DNA of 64,000 nt from the NCBI RefSeq assembly GCF_027923765.1, contig NZ_AP026709.1:429501-493500 (forward strand). The letters run 5' to 3'. This DNA is from Pseudodesulfovibrio nedwellii. Its GTDB lineage: Bacteria; Desulfobacterota; Desulfovibrionia; Desulfovibrionales; Desulfovibrionaceae. Below are positions 1 to 7,192 of this stretch, piece after piece; within the stretch, counting starts at the first letter, position 1; the number at the start of each line of letters is the position of its first letter. Under the pieces are notes generated by a model. That model was not told the origin of the DNA and did not search any database. It saw only the letters and a list, made by a program, of their open reading frames with translations. The position numbers and the translations under genes were made by a program.

Positions 1-252
1 CGGGCGTATGCGAAGTGTTCAGATGGCAAAGCGCCAGGATGGACCGGCATAGGATGTTCGGAACTGTTGGCTTTTCTGCGGGACGAAATCCCGCTGAGTG
101 ATGTTCGAAATATGTGGATCAAAAACACGCGGGCCTATGCTAAACGGCAGATTACATGGTTCAAAAAAGAATCCGATATTCATTGGTTTGCACCGGGAGC
201 AAATAATGACATCGCCAACCATGTGGAGCAATGGCTGGCTGAATTCAATTGA
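1..252 (+). CDS. miaA: tRNA dimethylallyltransferase MiaA, C-terminal part
   Basis: Only the last 83 codons are present; the reading frame is open from base 1 and ends at a TGA. The visible peptide carries the MiaA C-terminal signature: a Gly-Ile-Gly-Cys-x-Glu element, then a NTRAYAKRQITWF block, which in this family lies in the tRNA-binding and catalytic C-terminal part. MiaA transfers a dimethylallyl group to the N6 of adenosine 37 in tRNAs that read codons starting with U. The gene ends against the stop of the convergent sixA with no spacer. Identification rests on this C-terminal block alone. Confidence 0.88.
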   Translation, partial: RAYAKCSDGKAPGWTGIGCSELLAFLRDEIPLSDVRNMWIKNTRAYAKRQITWFKKESDIHWFAPGANNDIANHVEQWLAEFN

Positions 253-741
253 TCAATTCAGTCCGATAACGGCTAGTTGTGTTGGCGTCAGATACCAGTT
301 CAATGTGCCGTAGGTTTCTTTCATGTTCATCTGTAACTGCATGAGACCGCCGTTTTCGATAGCGATGTCCACTGGTGTTATTGTCGTCAGTATGTGGGAA
401 GCAAGTGCTCCGAGTGAGGGAAGGTGTCCCACAATGAGGATTGACTCCAACCCGTTGTAATCCCTTATATAATCTAATGTTTTTTTTGCTGGTGTCATTG
501 CCTTGACCACATCGGTCACCTGAATCCTAGAGGACGGATAGCCTGTTTGTTCAGCCATGATTTTGGCTGTTTCCAGAGAGCGGACTTTAGGGCTGGCGAC
601 TACAAGCTCGAAACGTAGGCCCAGAATTTGTGCGGCGCGTGCCGATTTTTCAATTTGTTCTCGGCCTACCGGACTTAAAGGTTGGTGCGGGTCAAGCTCT
701 TTGGATAGGCAGACGCCATGTTGCATTAAATGGATAAGCAT
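253..741 (-). CDS. sixA: SixA-type histidine phosphatase with QHG in place of RHG
   Basis: This is a 162-residue one-domain protein of the histidine phosphatase (phosphoglycerate-mutase-like) superfamily, closest in size and motif order to SixA, which removes phosphate from phosphohistidine. The catalytic His is residue 8, in the order Met-Gln-His-Gly; Arg54 follows in ASPKVRSLETA, and the second catalytic His106 is in LIVGHLPSL. The family's usual Arg before the first His is Gln here. I chose the ATG at 741 because GGAG stands 6 nt upstream and homology begins there; the frame continues to 861. The substrate is not known. Confidence 0.8.
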   Translation of the reverse strand: MLIHLMQHGVCLSKELDPHQPLSPVGREQIEKSARAAQILGLRFELVVASPKVRSLETAKIMAEQTGYPSSRIQVTDVVKAMTPAKKTLDYIRDYNGLESILIVGHLPSLGALASHILTTITPVDIAIENGGLMQLQMNMKETYGTLNWYLTPTQLAVIGLN

Positions 742-897
742 GCGTAACTCCACTGTTTGGTTGCCGTATTTTGGAAATGTATCACTCGCGTCAGGGCGCG
801 GCAAGCTGCTTGCAGAAAAGCGGCAACCACGATACATCCGATGGAGTTTGATATCCCACACCGCATGCGGTTTTGAATACTTGAGGACACTATATAC

Positions 898-1803
898 ATG
901 TCATTTCGTCTTGTTATTCCCATTTTGTTGTCATTGTTTATCTTTTCTCCTGTGGCGCAAGCCTTTCAAGGGCATGTGCAGTCTTTCGGAAAAGAGGGAG
1001 CTATTGCTTGGGGTAATGGCGAACTCTCTGTTGTTCAAGCTGTCGAAAAAAGTAATGATGAAGCGACGCCATATACGCCGCTGGCCGTGCGCAAGGCGGC
1101 TTCCAAGGCTCGTCGGCTTTTGCTTGATATGGTTTTAACCACACGAATCAGTGCCAAGCAGACGGTCGGCAGTGCTCTTGCTGATAATCGAGTGCTAGGC
1201 AGTCAGGTAAGGGGACTTGTTCACAATTCTCTTTTCCAAGGACCGTCCCATCTGGATGCCGAAGGAACCGTTCTGGTCTCCGAGCGTTTTAGAGGCAAGC
1301 TGGCTGAGTTGATTTTACCGACAACCATTCAGTTTCAAAGTGGCATCTCTCCGAAATTGTCTACATATATGGAACAGGATGTTACGGAGTTAGAAGCGGT
1401 TGGTTCTGCTGTAACAGGATATTCCGGTGTTATTATCGACGCTCGTGGCATGAAAGTTACGCCCGCACTGACTCCTGTTATTTACGGGAGCGAGGGGCTT
1501 GGTGCTTACGGTGCATTTCTGGTGAGCAGGGCCAATGCTGTGAATAAGGGCGTCGTAGCGTATGCGAATACATCCGATTTGGCAGTTCTTAAAGAGCGCG
1601 TGGGTAATAACCCTTTGCGGGTCAAAGCGGTCCGTGCGTACGGTTCTTGGCGGACCGATATAATTATTGAGACATCAATGGCCCGGTTAGTTCGTGCCAT
1701 TATGAAGTCCGGGAATATTGTTGCGAATTGTGCAGTTGTTATTGTCGTGGACGAAGCCGCGCCCGTTGAAACCCTTGAAACTGTTGAAACCGAAAGCGAA
1801 TAA
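898..1803 (+). CDS. Secreted protein of unknown function, possibly FlgT/LPP20-like
   Basis: This 301-residue protein has a classical signal peptide (residues 1-22, ending Ala-Gln-Ala), so it should be exported. The mature part starts with a short domain containing an Ala/Arg-rich helix (AVRKAASKARRLLLDMV near residue 60), which resembles the N-terminal module of LPP20/FlgT-like envelope proteins; that likeness is weak. There is no catalytic motif, and the C-terminal tail is rich in Val, Glu and Thr. A GAGGA ribosome-binding site lies 10 nt before the ATG. It is followed within 16 bases by another exported protein, so the two probably form an operon with pgsA. Confidence 0.6.
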   Translation: MSFRLVIPILLSLFIFSPVAQAFQGHVQSFGKEGAIAWGNGELSVVQAVEKSNDEATPYTPLAVRKAASKARRLLLDMVLTTRISAKQTVGSALADNRVLGSQVRGLVHNSLFQGPSHLDAEGTVLVSERFRGKLAELILPTTIQFQSGISPKLSTYMEQDVTELEAVGSAVTGYSGVIIDARGMKVTPALTPVIYGSEGLGAYGAFLVSRANAVNKGVVAYANTSDLAVLKERVGNNPLRVKAVRAYGSWRTDIIIETSMARLVRAIMKSGNIVANCAVVIVVDEAAPVETLETVETESE

Positions 1804-1818
1804 GCGCGAGTTGAGATA

Positions 1819-2712
1819 ATGCAGACTATTTTGAGAATTTGTTGTTTTTTGATGTGCCTCATGATTTTTCCTTCCATGGCAGGAGCAGGCACCGTGGATG
1901 TCTTTCGGCCTGTAGAAGAAAATGTGTCTCCCATGGAGATGCGCACCCGTGCCATGGCTGAAGGATTTGCCTTGGCTGTACTGGATGAGGCCCAAGTTAT
2001 GTTGCCCGGATTGGACGCATTGCGTGCCGAAGCCTTAAAAATGTATCTGACAGGGCACGCCAAGCCGTATATTCAGGGATACAAATTGCTCTCTTCCAAG
2101 GAAGTCGATGAAGGCCTTGAAATGCGTATGGACGTGCGTATTAACAAGCGAACACTTCGAGATGGTTTGAAAAAATTAGGACTTTTCCAGACGTTGAAAT
2201 CACCGTTGGTGGCATCAGTGGCCTGGCCTGAAGATATTTCCGGTGATGAAATGGCTGTTTTGCAAGGTCTTATCACCATGACTGGTTTGGAATTGGAAGA
2301 CGGTACGTATCCCGCCTTCTTTCTGGAATATACCAAGGAAAAAGCCTATAAAGGGCGCATGATTCTGGATAATCGAGAGTGGCTTAGCATCAACAAGGAC
2401 CTAGCGGTGGTCTGGGTTGATCTCTGGGCACGGTATTTTGATCAGTCTCAATCGAAGATTGCTCCGGCCAAAACGCAATTGCTCACTATTTCTGGATGGT
2501 TTTCACCCGACGGAATTCTGGAATTTGATCGTGTCTTGAGAGGATGGGATTCTGCCGTTCAGGAGGCTCGGTTGGTGGAAATGGACATGCAGCCTACTGG
2601 CACAGGTGCAACTTGGGATGTGAATATCCTGAATCGTGACCGACTGGACATGCTATTGCAGTCGTTTTTGCCGCAGCGTGGTTTGACGTTTCAAATGACG
2701 CAGGGAGATTAA
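1819..2712 (+). CDS. Exported protein of unknown function, DUF2066-like
   Basis: This protein has 297 residues with a signal peptide (about residues 1-22, ending AGAG). After it comes a helix of the type found in DUF2066 proteins (RTRAMAEGFALAVLDEA), then a YIQGYKLLSS segment and a strand leading into RTLRDGLKKLGLF. The order matches the beginning of DUF2066 proteins, but I cannot confirm membership by eye. The role is unknown. It sits 16 bases after another secreted protein and 21 bases before pgsA, which suggests a shared envelope context. Confidence 0.55.
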   Translation: MQTILRICCFLMCLMIFPSMAGAGTVDVFRPVEENVSPMEMRTRAMAEGFALAVLDEAQVMLPGLDALRAEALKMYLTGHAKPYIQGYKLLSSKEVDEGLEMRMDVRINKRTLRDGLKKLGLFQTLKSPLVASVAWPEDISGDEMAVLQGLITMTGLELEDGTYPAFFLEYTKEKAYKGRMILDNREWLSINKDLAVVWVDLWARYFDQSQSKIAPAKTQLLTISGWFSPDGILEFDRVLRGWDSAVQEARLVEMDMQPTGTGATWDVNILNRDRLDMLLQSFLPQRGLTFQMTQGD

Positions 2713-2733
2713 GAGTTAGGAGGAGATGTCACC

Positions 2734-3303
2734 GTGTCGCGTGATGCCATTTGGACTGTTCCCAATATTTTGACCATTATTCGGATTCTGCTGACTCCGG
2801 CTTTTGTCATGGCGTATATTTCAGAGAATTTCAATTTTGCCTGGATACTTTTTGCTATAGCCGGCTTGACCGACGCACTCGATGGGTTTTTGGCCAGAAT
2901 ATGGGATCAGCGGACACAGCTTGGTGCCATGCTCGATCCGCTTGCCGACAAGGTCTTGCTTGTTACATCTTTTCTTTGCCTAGCCCTCAAGGGTTGGATT
3001 CCTCCTTGGTTTACCGTGTTGGTTGTCAGCCGCGATGTCATCATTGTCGGGGGCTTGGCCGTACTTCATTTTTGGGGAATTGAGGTTCGTAGCCGTATCA
3101 AGCCTATTTGGATCAGTAAGTTTACCACAGCCGCACAAATCTTTTTGGTTATTTTTGTCATGATACAACGGTCTTTTGGGTTGGATTTCCCCTTAATTCA
3201 ATTGTTCATGGTCGGGGTGACGGGGGTTGTCACGGTTATATCCGGGATTGCCTATGTGCGCCGCGGTTTTGAACTTTTTTCTGAAGAGTCCGGCGGACAA
3301 TAA
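2734..3303 (+). CDS. pgsA: CDP-diacylglycerol-glycerol-3-phosphate 3-phosphatidyltransferase
   Basis: This enzyme makes phosphatidylglycerol phosphate from CDP-diacylglycerol and glycerol 3-phosphate at the inner membrane, the committed step to phosphatidylglycerol and cardiolipin. At 189 residues it has the usual PgsA length. The full CDP-alcohol phosphotransferase signature is visible: Asp47-x2-Asp50-Gly51-x2-Ala54-Arg55-x8-Gly64-x3-Asp68-x3-Asp72, with membrane segments on both sides. The start is a GTG behind a strong AGGAGGAG site; no ATG fits. A bidirectional hairpin terminator follows. Confidence 0.93.
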   Translation: MSRDAIWTVPNILTIIRILLTPAFVMAYISENFNFAWILFAIAGLTDALDGFLARIWDQRTQLGAMLDPLADKVLLVTSFLCLALKGWIPPWFTVLVVSRDVIIVGGLAVLHFWGIEVRSRIKPIWISKFTTAAQIFLVIFVMIQRSFGLDFPLIQLFMVGVTGVVTVISGIAYVRRGFELFSEESGGQ

Positions 3304-3323
3304 ACATCCAATTTCATAAAGAA

Positions 3324-3350
3324 AAACCCGGCTGCATGGCAACCGGGTTT
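3324..3350. terminator. Bidirectional terminator between pgsA and tatA
   Basis: An inverted repeat with 8-bp arms, AAACCCGG (3324-3331) and CCGGGTTT (3343-3350), lies between the convergent pgsA and tatA. It has A-rich sequence on the left and T/A-rich on the right, so it can serve both strands. Confidence 0.8.
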
Positions 3351-3378
3351 AAATAGCATTTGAAAGATTGAACGTGGG

Positions 3379-3576
3379 CTAGCTTTCTTTCTTGTCTTCG
3401 TCTTTTTCTTCTCTTGGGGTGACGTCAATTTCGTCAGGTTCGTTAGTCGCTTTTTTGAAATTGCTGATTGCTTTACCGATGCCACCGCCAATTTCAGGCA
3501 ATTTCTTGGCACCAAAGATGACCAGGACGATAACGAGAATTATCAACAGTTCCCAAACTCCGAATCCGCCGATCAT
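3379..3576 (-). CDS. tatA: Sec-independent protein translocase TatA/TatE
   Basis: A 65-residue membrane protein of twin-arginine translocation, which forms the pore-like oligomer that lets folded proteins cross the inner membrane. It has the TatA layout: a short N-terminal hydrophobic helix (residues 8-21), the [10 protein letters not shown] hinge with the conserved Phe-Gly, an amphipathic helix ([12 protein letters not shown]), and a charged, disordered C-terminus rich in Glu, Asp and Lys. A GGAGG site stands 6 nt before the ATG. No tatB or tatC lies nearby. Confidence 0.92.
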   Translation of the reverse strand: MIGGFGVWELLIILVIVLVIFGAKKLPEIGGGIGKAISNFKKATNEPDEIDVTPREEKDEDKKES

Positions 3577-3802
3577 ATATTGCCTCCAATTTGGTGAAAG
3601 TCCACGTGATTATTTGTTGACTGAGGCTATACACCCGAGCAAATGCTCAGTCAAGGACGTGAACTCTTTTCCTGACCTGGCACCACGGGGAGAAAAGGGG
3701 CGCTTCGTCCTTTACAATCAAGGGCATGGGTCTTACATCTTCGAAGTCCGGGAACTGTGTATTTTTACTTTTGCAGCCCATATACATATATAATGAGCGA
3801 CC

Positions 3803-4186
3803 ATGAATGATATAAAGCGATTGCCGGGTGACGGATGTACTTATTACGTTCGAGGACGATGCCTGTATGAGGAGCGTCTCAACCCTGGATACACCCAGTC
3901 CTGGCGATGTCAGGTCCTTAAAAAATGGGAATCGAAGTTCGACGATTTTCTTGCTCGGGCGGAGTTCTTTGGCGTCGAACAGAAAGCTGTACCCGATTTA
4001 TGGGACCGACAGTTTCAAAGAATGGCCCGAGATGTGTTCCATTGTCAGATGTATACCTATGAACCCGGTGTGGAACCTCCGGGATGTCGCAATCAATTGG
4101 ATGCCATCTGTATTCACGGTCTGCCTAAATGCTATGGTCGTTGTCGTCATTACGAAATTGCAATCCCCGAACATGATGAAGAATAG
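3803..4186 (+). CDS. Cysteine-rich protein of unknown function
   Basis: I do not recognise this 127-residue protein. It has eight or more Cys, including a C-terminal run Cys-x6-Cys-x3-Cys (GLPKCYGRCRHYE) and N-terminal Cys residues around GDGCTYYVRGRC, a spread that could bind zinc or an Fe-S cluster. No signal peptide or membrane segment is visible. No Shine-Dalgarno sequence precedes the ATG; a TATAAT at 3789-3794 is so close that the message may be leaderless. The next gene begins 17 bases after its stop, behind its own AGGAGA site. Confidence 0.65.
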   Translation: MNDIKRLPGDGCTYYVRGRCLYEERLNPGYTQSWRCQVLKKWESKFDDFLARAEFFGVEQKAVPDLWDRQFQRMARDVFHCQMYTYEPGVEPPGCRNQLDAICIHGLPKCYGRCRHYEIAIPEHDEE

Positions 4187-4203
4187 AAATTAGGAGAATA
4201 TAC

Positions 4204-4986
4204 ATGCTGCTCTCTTTTCCCAATCTGCACCCTGAATTGTGGACAAATGGTCCGTTGAAAGGCCTCAAATTCCTCGATCCCGGTTTGAATGAAGCGTCAT
4301 TCGACCAAGCGTTTCGCCCCGAGGATTTGCCGCTTGATCACAATACTGCGACTGCGCTTATCAATGATTGTATCAATTTTGGTGAACAGTTTAAAGATCC
4401 CAGCGAGATGGCTTATTTCGGAGCTGTAACTACGGATGATTTTTATGAAGGGTCGAGCATGTCTATTCAGGCACAGCTCACCCGGCAGTTTGACGATGGT
4501 CAAGGCTCCAAGCAGGAGCGCGAAGAAAAGGAAGCTCGGTCCAAGGCACAGTTCATTTTGTTGCTGGCTTGGTTCTTTGAAGAGCGCATGATTGAGTTGT
4601 CCGGATTGGAGAAGGGGATTAAGGCCCGTTGGAAGTCCATGGATACTACTTTGGGAGTGGATGACGAAGATCGTATTAATGAGCGTGTTGTCGATCTTGG
4701 CAATGCGCAAAGTCATACGGGCGGCGTGTCAGACGGCCAGACCATTCCGCTTCCGTGGCAACGAGTAGTTGAGGCGTTGCCTGCGTTTATTCCTGAAGAC
4801 ACGACGCTGGTTTGCTCCAACAGTGAAATCATTGATGCATGGGAAGAACTCGACATCGAATTTTCCGAGAATGAGGACGGGATGCTTACAGCAACATTAC
4901 CAGCATGGAAGTTTGCTGGACGGCGCAGAGCGCCGGAAGGCACGCCCACTGCGCTCAAGAGTGTGACTGTCGGAATCCTTAAATAA
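4204..4986 (+). CDS. Soluble protein of unknown function
   Basis: This 260-residue protein is not one I recognise. It is acidic and has no signal peptide or membrane helix. There is a Lys/Glu-rich segment (residues 97-112), then a helix with FILLLAWFFEERM. Near the C-terminus is a VCSNSEIIDAWEEL segment. An AGGAGA site lies shortly before the ATG. It lies between the Cys-rich unknown protein and the HAD hydrolase with gaps of under 20 bases, so the three are probably cotranscribed. Confidence 0.7.
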   Translation: MLLSFPNLHPELWTNGPLKGLKFLDPGLNEASFDQAFRPEDLPLDHNTATALINDCINFGEQFKDPSEMAYFGAVTTDDFYEGSSMSIQAQLTRQFDDGQGSKQEREEKEARSKAQFILLLAWFFEERMIELSGLEKGIKARWKSMDTTLGVDDEDRINERVVDLGNAQSHTGGVSDGQTIPLPWQRVVEALPAFIPEDTTLVCSNSEIIDAWEELDIEFSENEDGMLTATLPAWKFAGRRRAPEGTPTALKSVTVGILK

Positions 4987-5001
4987 TTTTAGGAGATATT
5001 G

Positions 5002-5682
5002 ATGGCGCTTGCCAACGAGATAATGAACCCGGATATACTCGGGGGCCTCAAGACTATTGTTTTCGATTGTGACGGGGTGCTCATAGATTCTTATGAAGCC
5101 AACATGCATTATTACGGGACAATCAGAAAGGAATTGGGGTTGCCTCCTCTCTCTGATGAGGAAAAATACTATGTACATACGCGGACTCATAAAGAGGCTG
5201 TGACCCGTATCGTGCCAGAAGATCTGTTTGATGAAGCGTGGAAGCTTGTGAAGGCTTTTGATTCATCGTCGTTGCATCAATATCTTAAACGGTCAGATGG
5301 GGTTCGTGAATTTTTGTGGTGGTTGCGTGATGCAGGCTTCGGCTTGGCTGTGAATACCAGCCGAGGTGATACCATGGATGGCATTTTGACTATGATGGAC
5401 CTTGAAGGTTTTTTCTATCCGGTCATGACGTCGGATAAAGTTTGTGTTCCAAAGCCTCATCCTGAAGGAATATTTACAATTATGCGGGAACATAGTGTTC
5501 AACCCCACGAGGTTGCCTACATAGGAGATTCCATCGTGGACGAGAAAACTGCTCGGGCGGCTGGAGTCCGTTTTTGGGCATATAAAGATGCAAATATGAC
5601 TGCTGAAGTCCACATTGATGATTTCTGGGCTATCAAGGCGGCCATGCAAAGGTGCTATAAAGGGCGTAGACAGTCGTTTTAA
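5002..5682 (+). CDS. HAD-superfamily hydrolase, phosphoglycolate-phosphatase-like
   Basis: A phosphatase of the haloacid dehalogenase superfamily, 226 residues. Motif I is VFDCDGVLIDS with nucleophile Asp22 and acid/base Asp24; motif II is the Ser in VNTSRG; motif III is the Lys in SDKVCVPKPHPEG; motif IV is YIGDSIVDEKTA. A cap domain follows motif I, as in phosphoglycolate phosphatase and beta-phosphoglucomutase relatives. The substrate cannot be read from the sequence. I chose the ATG at 5002, 5 nt after AGGAGA, over the in-frame TTG at 4999. Confidence 0.85.
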   Translation: MALANEIMNPDILGGLKTIVFDCDGVLIDSYEANMHYYGTIRKELGLPPLSDEEKYYVHTRTHKEAVTRIVPEDLFDEAWKLVKAFDSSSLHQYLKRSDGVREFLWWLRDAGFGLAVNTSRGDTMDGILTMMDLEGFFYPVMTSDKVCVPKPHPEGIFTIMREHSVQPHEVAYIGDSIVDEKTARAAGVRFWAYKDANMTAEVHIDDFWAIKAAMQRCYKGRRQSF

Positions 5683-5770
5683 GACTTGATTCTTACTATG
5701 CTGTGTGCGAAATTGACCACATTGGTATTAATGGCGGATACAAAGGTATCCTTATGATTTTGGAGGATAT

Positions 5771-6088
5771 ATGGATTTTCTGGGCTCGTTAGTCCAAGCG
5801 ACGGCGTATATTACCAACACTGTCCTTACGATATACTTTTGGATCGTTATCATTTCTGCATTGCTTTCCTGGGTCAATCCTGACCCGTACAATCCCATCG
5901 TGCGTTTTTTGCGTGGTGTAACGGAACCGGTTTTCTACAAGATTCGCCGGTGGCTTCCGTTTGCCGTTGTCGGTGGTTTTGATCTTTCGCCCATCGTGGT
6001 GATTCTTGCCATTCAGGTGTGCAAGATCGTTGTGGTCGAAAATCTCTACCGCCTCGCGTACTCCATGAGTACTGGCGTACCCATGTAG
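5771..6088 (+). CDS. YggT-family membrane protein
   Basis: A 105-residue protein of the YggT family (CcmB/YlmG-like), with two hydrophobic stretches and the family element ISALLSWVNPDPYNPIVRFL between them. Family members are often found beside cell-division or osmotic-stress genes, and here a DivIVA-like gene follows 22 bases downstream. The molecular role is unsettled. A GGAGG site lies 6 nt before the ATG. A small 6-bp inverted repeat at 5736-5751 lies upstream of it. Confidence 0.85.
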   Translation: MDFLGSLVQATAYITNTVLTIYFWIVIISALLSWVNPDPYNPIVRFLRGVTEPVFYKIRRWLPFAVVGGFDLSPIVVILAIQVCKIVVVENLYRLAYSMSTGVPM

Positions 6089-6110
6089 CCGACCACACAG
6101 GAGGACTGCC

Positions 6111-6614
6111 ATGACTGTTTCCAAGATTGATTTGCTTAACAAACAGTTTTCACGTGGAATGTTTGGATATTCTCGCGTGGAAGTGGATCAGTTTATGATG
6201 GAACTGGCTGAAGTTCTGGGCGATTTTGCGGATAACCGAAAGGATATGCGCAAAAAGGTCAAGCGATTGGAAAAGACGTTGGTGGAGTATCGACAGCGTG
6301 ATGAAACATTGCGTGATACACTCATGAGTACGCAGAAGATGGTGGATGATCTCAAGGTGGCAGCCAGCAAAGAGGCCCAGTTGATTCTTGATGAAGCTCG
6401 GGCCAAGGCTGATGCGACCGTGCAGAAAGGTCATAACCGTCTGGCGCAGATTCATGAGGAAATTGAAGGCTTGAAAAGAAGCCGGACACAGTTTGAAATT
6501 CAACTCAAAGGGCTTTTGAACTCGCACCTTGAAATGCTTGAGATGTCCAGTCCCGAGCGAGATAAGGTGGAAGAGTTGGAATCCAAGTTGAAATATTTGA
6601 AAAAAGTCGACTAG
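6111..6614 (+). CDS. DivIVA-domain protein
   Basis: This 167-residue protein starts with the DivIVA membrane-binding head (residues 4-30, with FSRGMFGYSRVEVDQFM), followed by a long coiled coil rich in Lys, Glu and Leu up to about residue 145. DivIVA proteins bind curved membrane and recruit partners at poles or septa; the role in Gram-negative deltaproteobacteria is less clear. The start has an AGGAG site 7 nt upstream. The stop codon is in the same frame as the following DUF167 gene, separated from its likely ATT start by 15 bases. Confidence 0.85.
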   Translation: MTVSKIDLLNKQFSRGMFGYSRVEVDQFMMELAEVLGDFADNRKDMRKKVKRLEKTLVEYRQRDETLRDTLMSTQKMVDDLKVAASKEAQLILDEARAKADATVQKGHNRLAQIHEEIEGLKRSRTQFEIQLKGLLNSHLEMLEMSSPERDKVEELESKLKYLKKVD

Positions 6615-6629
6615 AACGGGGATTGGATT

Positions 6630-6938
6630 ATTTCCAGACCTGAATTTGTACGTCGGCACAAGGACGGCTGGCAGATAGCTGTCTGGGTACAGCCCGGAGC
6701 TCGTAAGAGCGATTTGGCGGGATTGTATCAGGGGTGTGCCAAGATACGTTTGAATGCCCCGGCTGTAGACAACAAGGCGAACAAGAGTCTTGTGAAGTTT
6801 GTGGCTGAATTGTTGAAAGTGAAAAAAAGTCAGGTGGCGATAGTATCCGGGCACACCAACCGGAGAAAGCTTCTGGCAATAAGTCCGACGGGGGAACCGG
6901 ATTGGAGTAACCTTCTTCCAGAACCCGCACCGCGATAA
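6630..6938 (+). CDS. DUF167/YggU-family protein, apparently ATT-initiated
   Basis: The reading frame holds a complete DUF167 (YggU) domain: a DGWQIAVWVQPGARKSDL strand, then KIRLNAPAVDNKANKSLVKF and KKSQVAIVSGHTNRRK, both strongly conserved. Homology begins near 6657, yet between the upstream stop (6612-6614) and 6714 there is no ATG, GTG or TTG in frame. The best start is ATT at 6630 (or 6627), with GGGGA 7 nt upstream. Starting at the TTG at 6714 would remove about 28 residues, including the conserved first strand. The function of the family is unknown. Confidence 0.75.
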   Translation: MSRPEFVRRHKDGWQIAVWVQPGARKSDLAGLYQGCAKIRLNAPAVDNKANKSLVKFVAELLKVKKSQVAIVSGHTNRRKLLAISPTGEPDWSNLLPEPAPR

Positions 6939-6958
6939 CCTGTAAAAAGGAGCAGAAC

Positions 6959-7189
6959 ATGGAAGCCAAAGACCTTGAAATCATTGAGATGCACGGGGCC
7001 AAAGACACACAACTGAAGGCTCTGTGGGAACAACATGCTACATACGAAAAGATGTTGGATAAGCTTGAATCCAAATCTTATCTTTCTGATACTGAAGTTC
7101 AAGAAATGAAGGAACTCAAGAAGAAGAAGCTCGCTGGCAAGACGCAGTTGCAGAGCATGCTCGATAAATATCGCAAATCGGAGGCGTAA
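6959..7189 (+). CDS. YdcH/DUF465-like small protein
   Basis: A 76-residue, highly charged, all-helical protein resembling the YdcH (DUF465) family: a short N-terminal helix, a His-containing central part (LWEQHATYEKMLDKLE) and a Lys-rich second helix (EMKELKKKKLAGKTQLQSML). It is likely to form a helical hairpin. AGGAGC lies 7 nt before the ATG. It ends three bases before ilvB, so it is probably cotranscribed with the branched-chain amino acid genes, though no functional link is known. Confidence 0.75.
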   Translation: MEAKDLEIIEMHGAKDTQLKALWEQHATYEKMLDKLESKSYLSDTEVQEMKELKKKKLAGKTQLQSMLDKYRKSEA

Positions 7190-7192
7190 GAT

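Noticed and set aside
5736-5751. Hairpin GGATAC-AAAG-GTATCC as terminator of the HAD gene
   Set aside because: Six-bp stem without T-tract; it could be chance, and the yggT gene follows at once.
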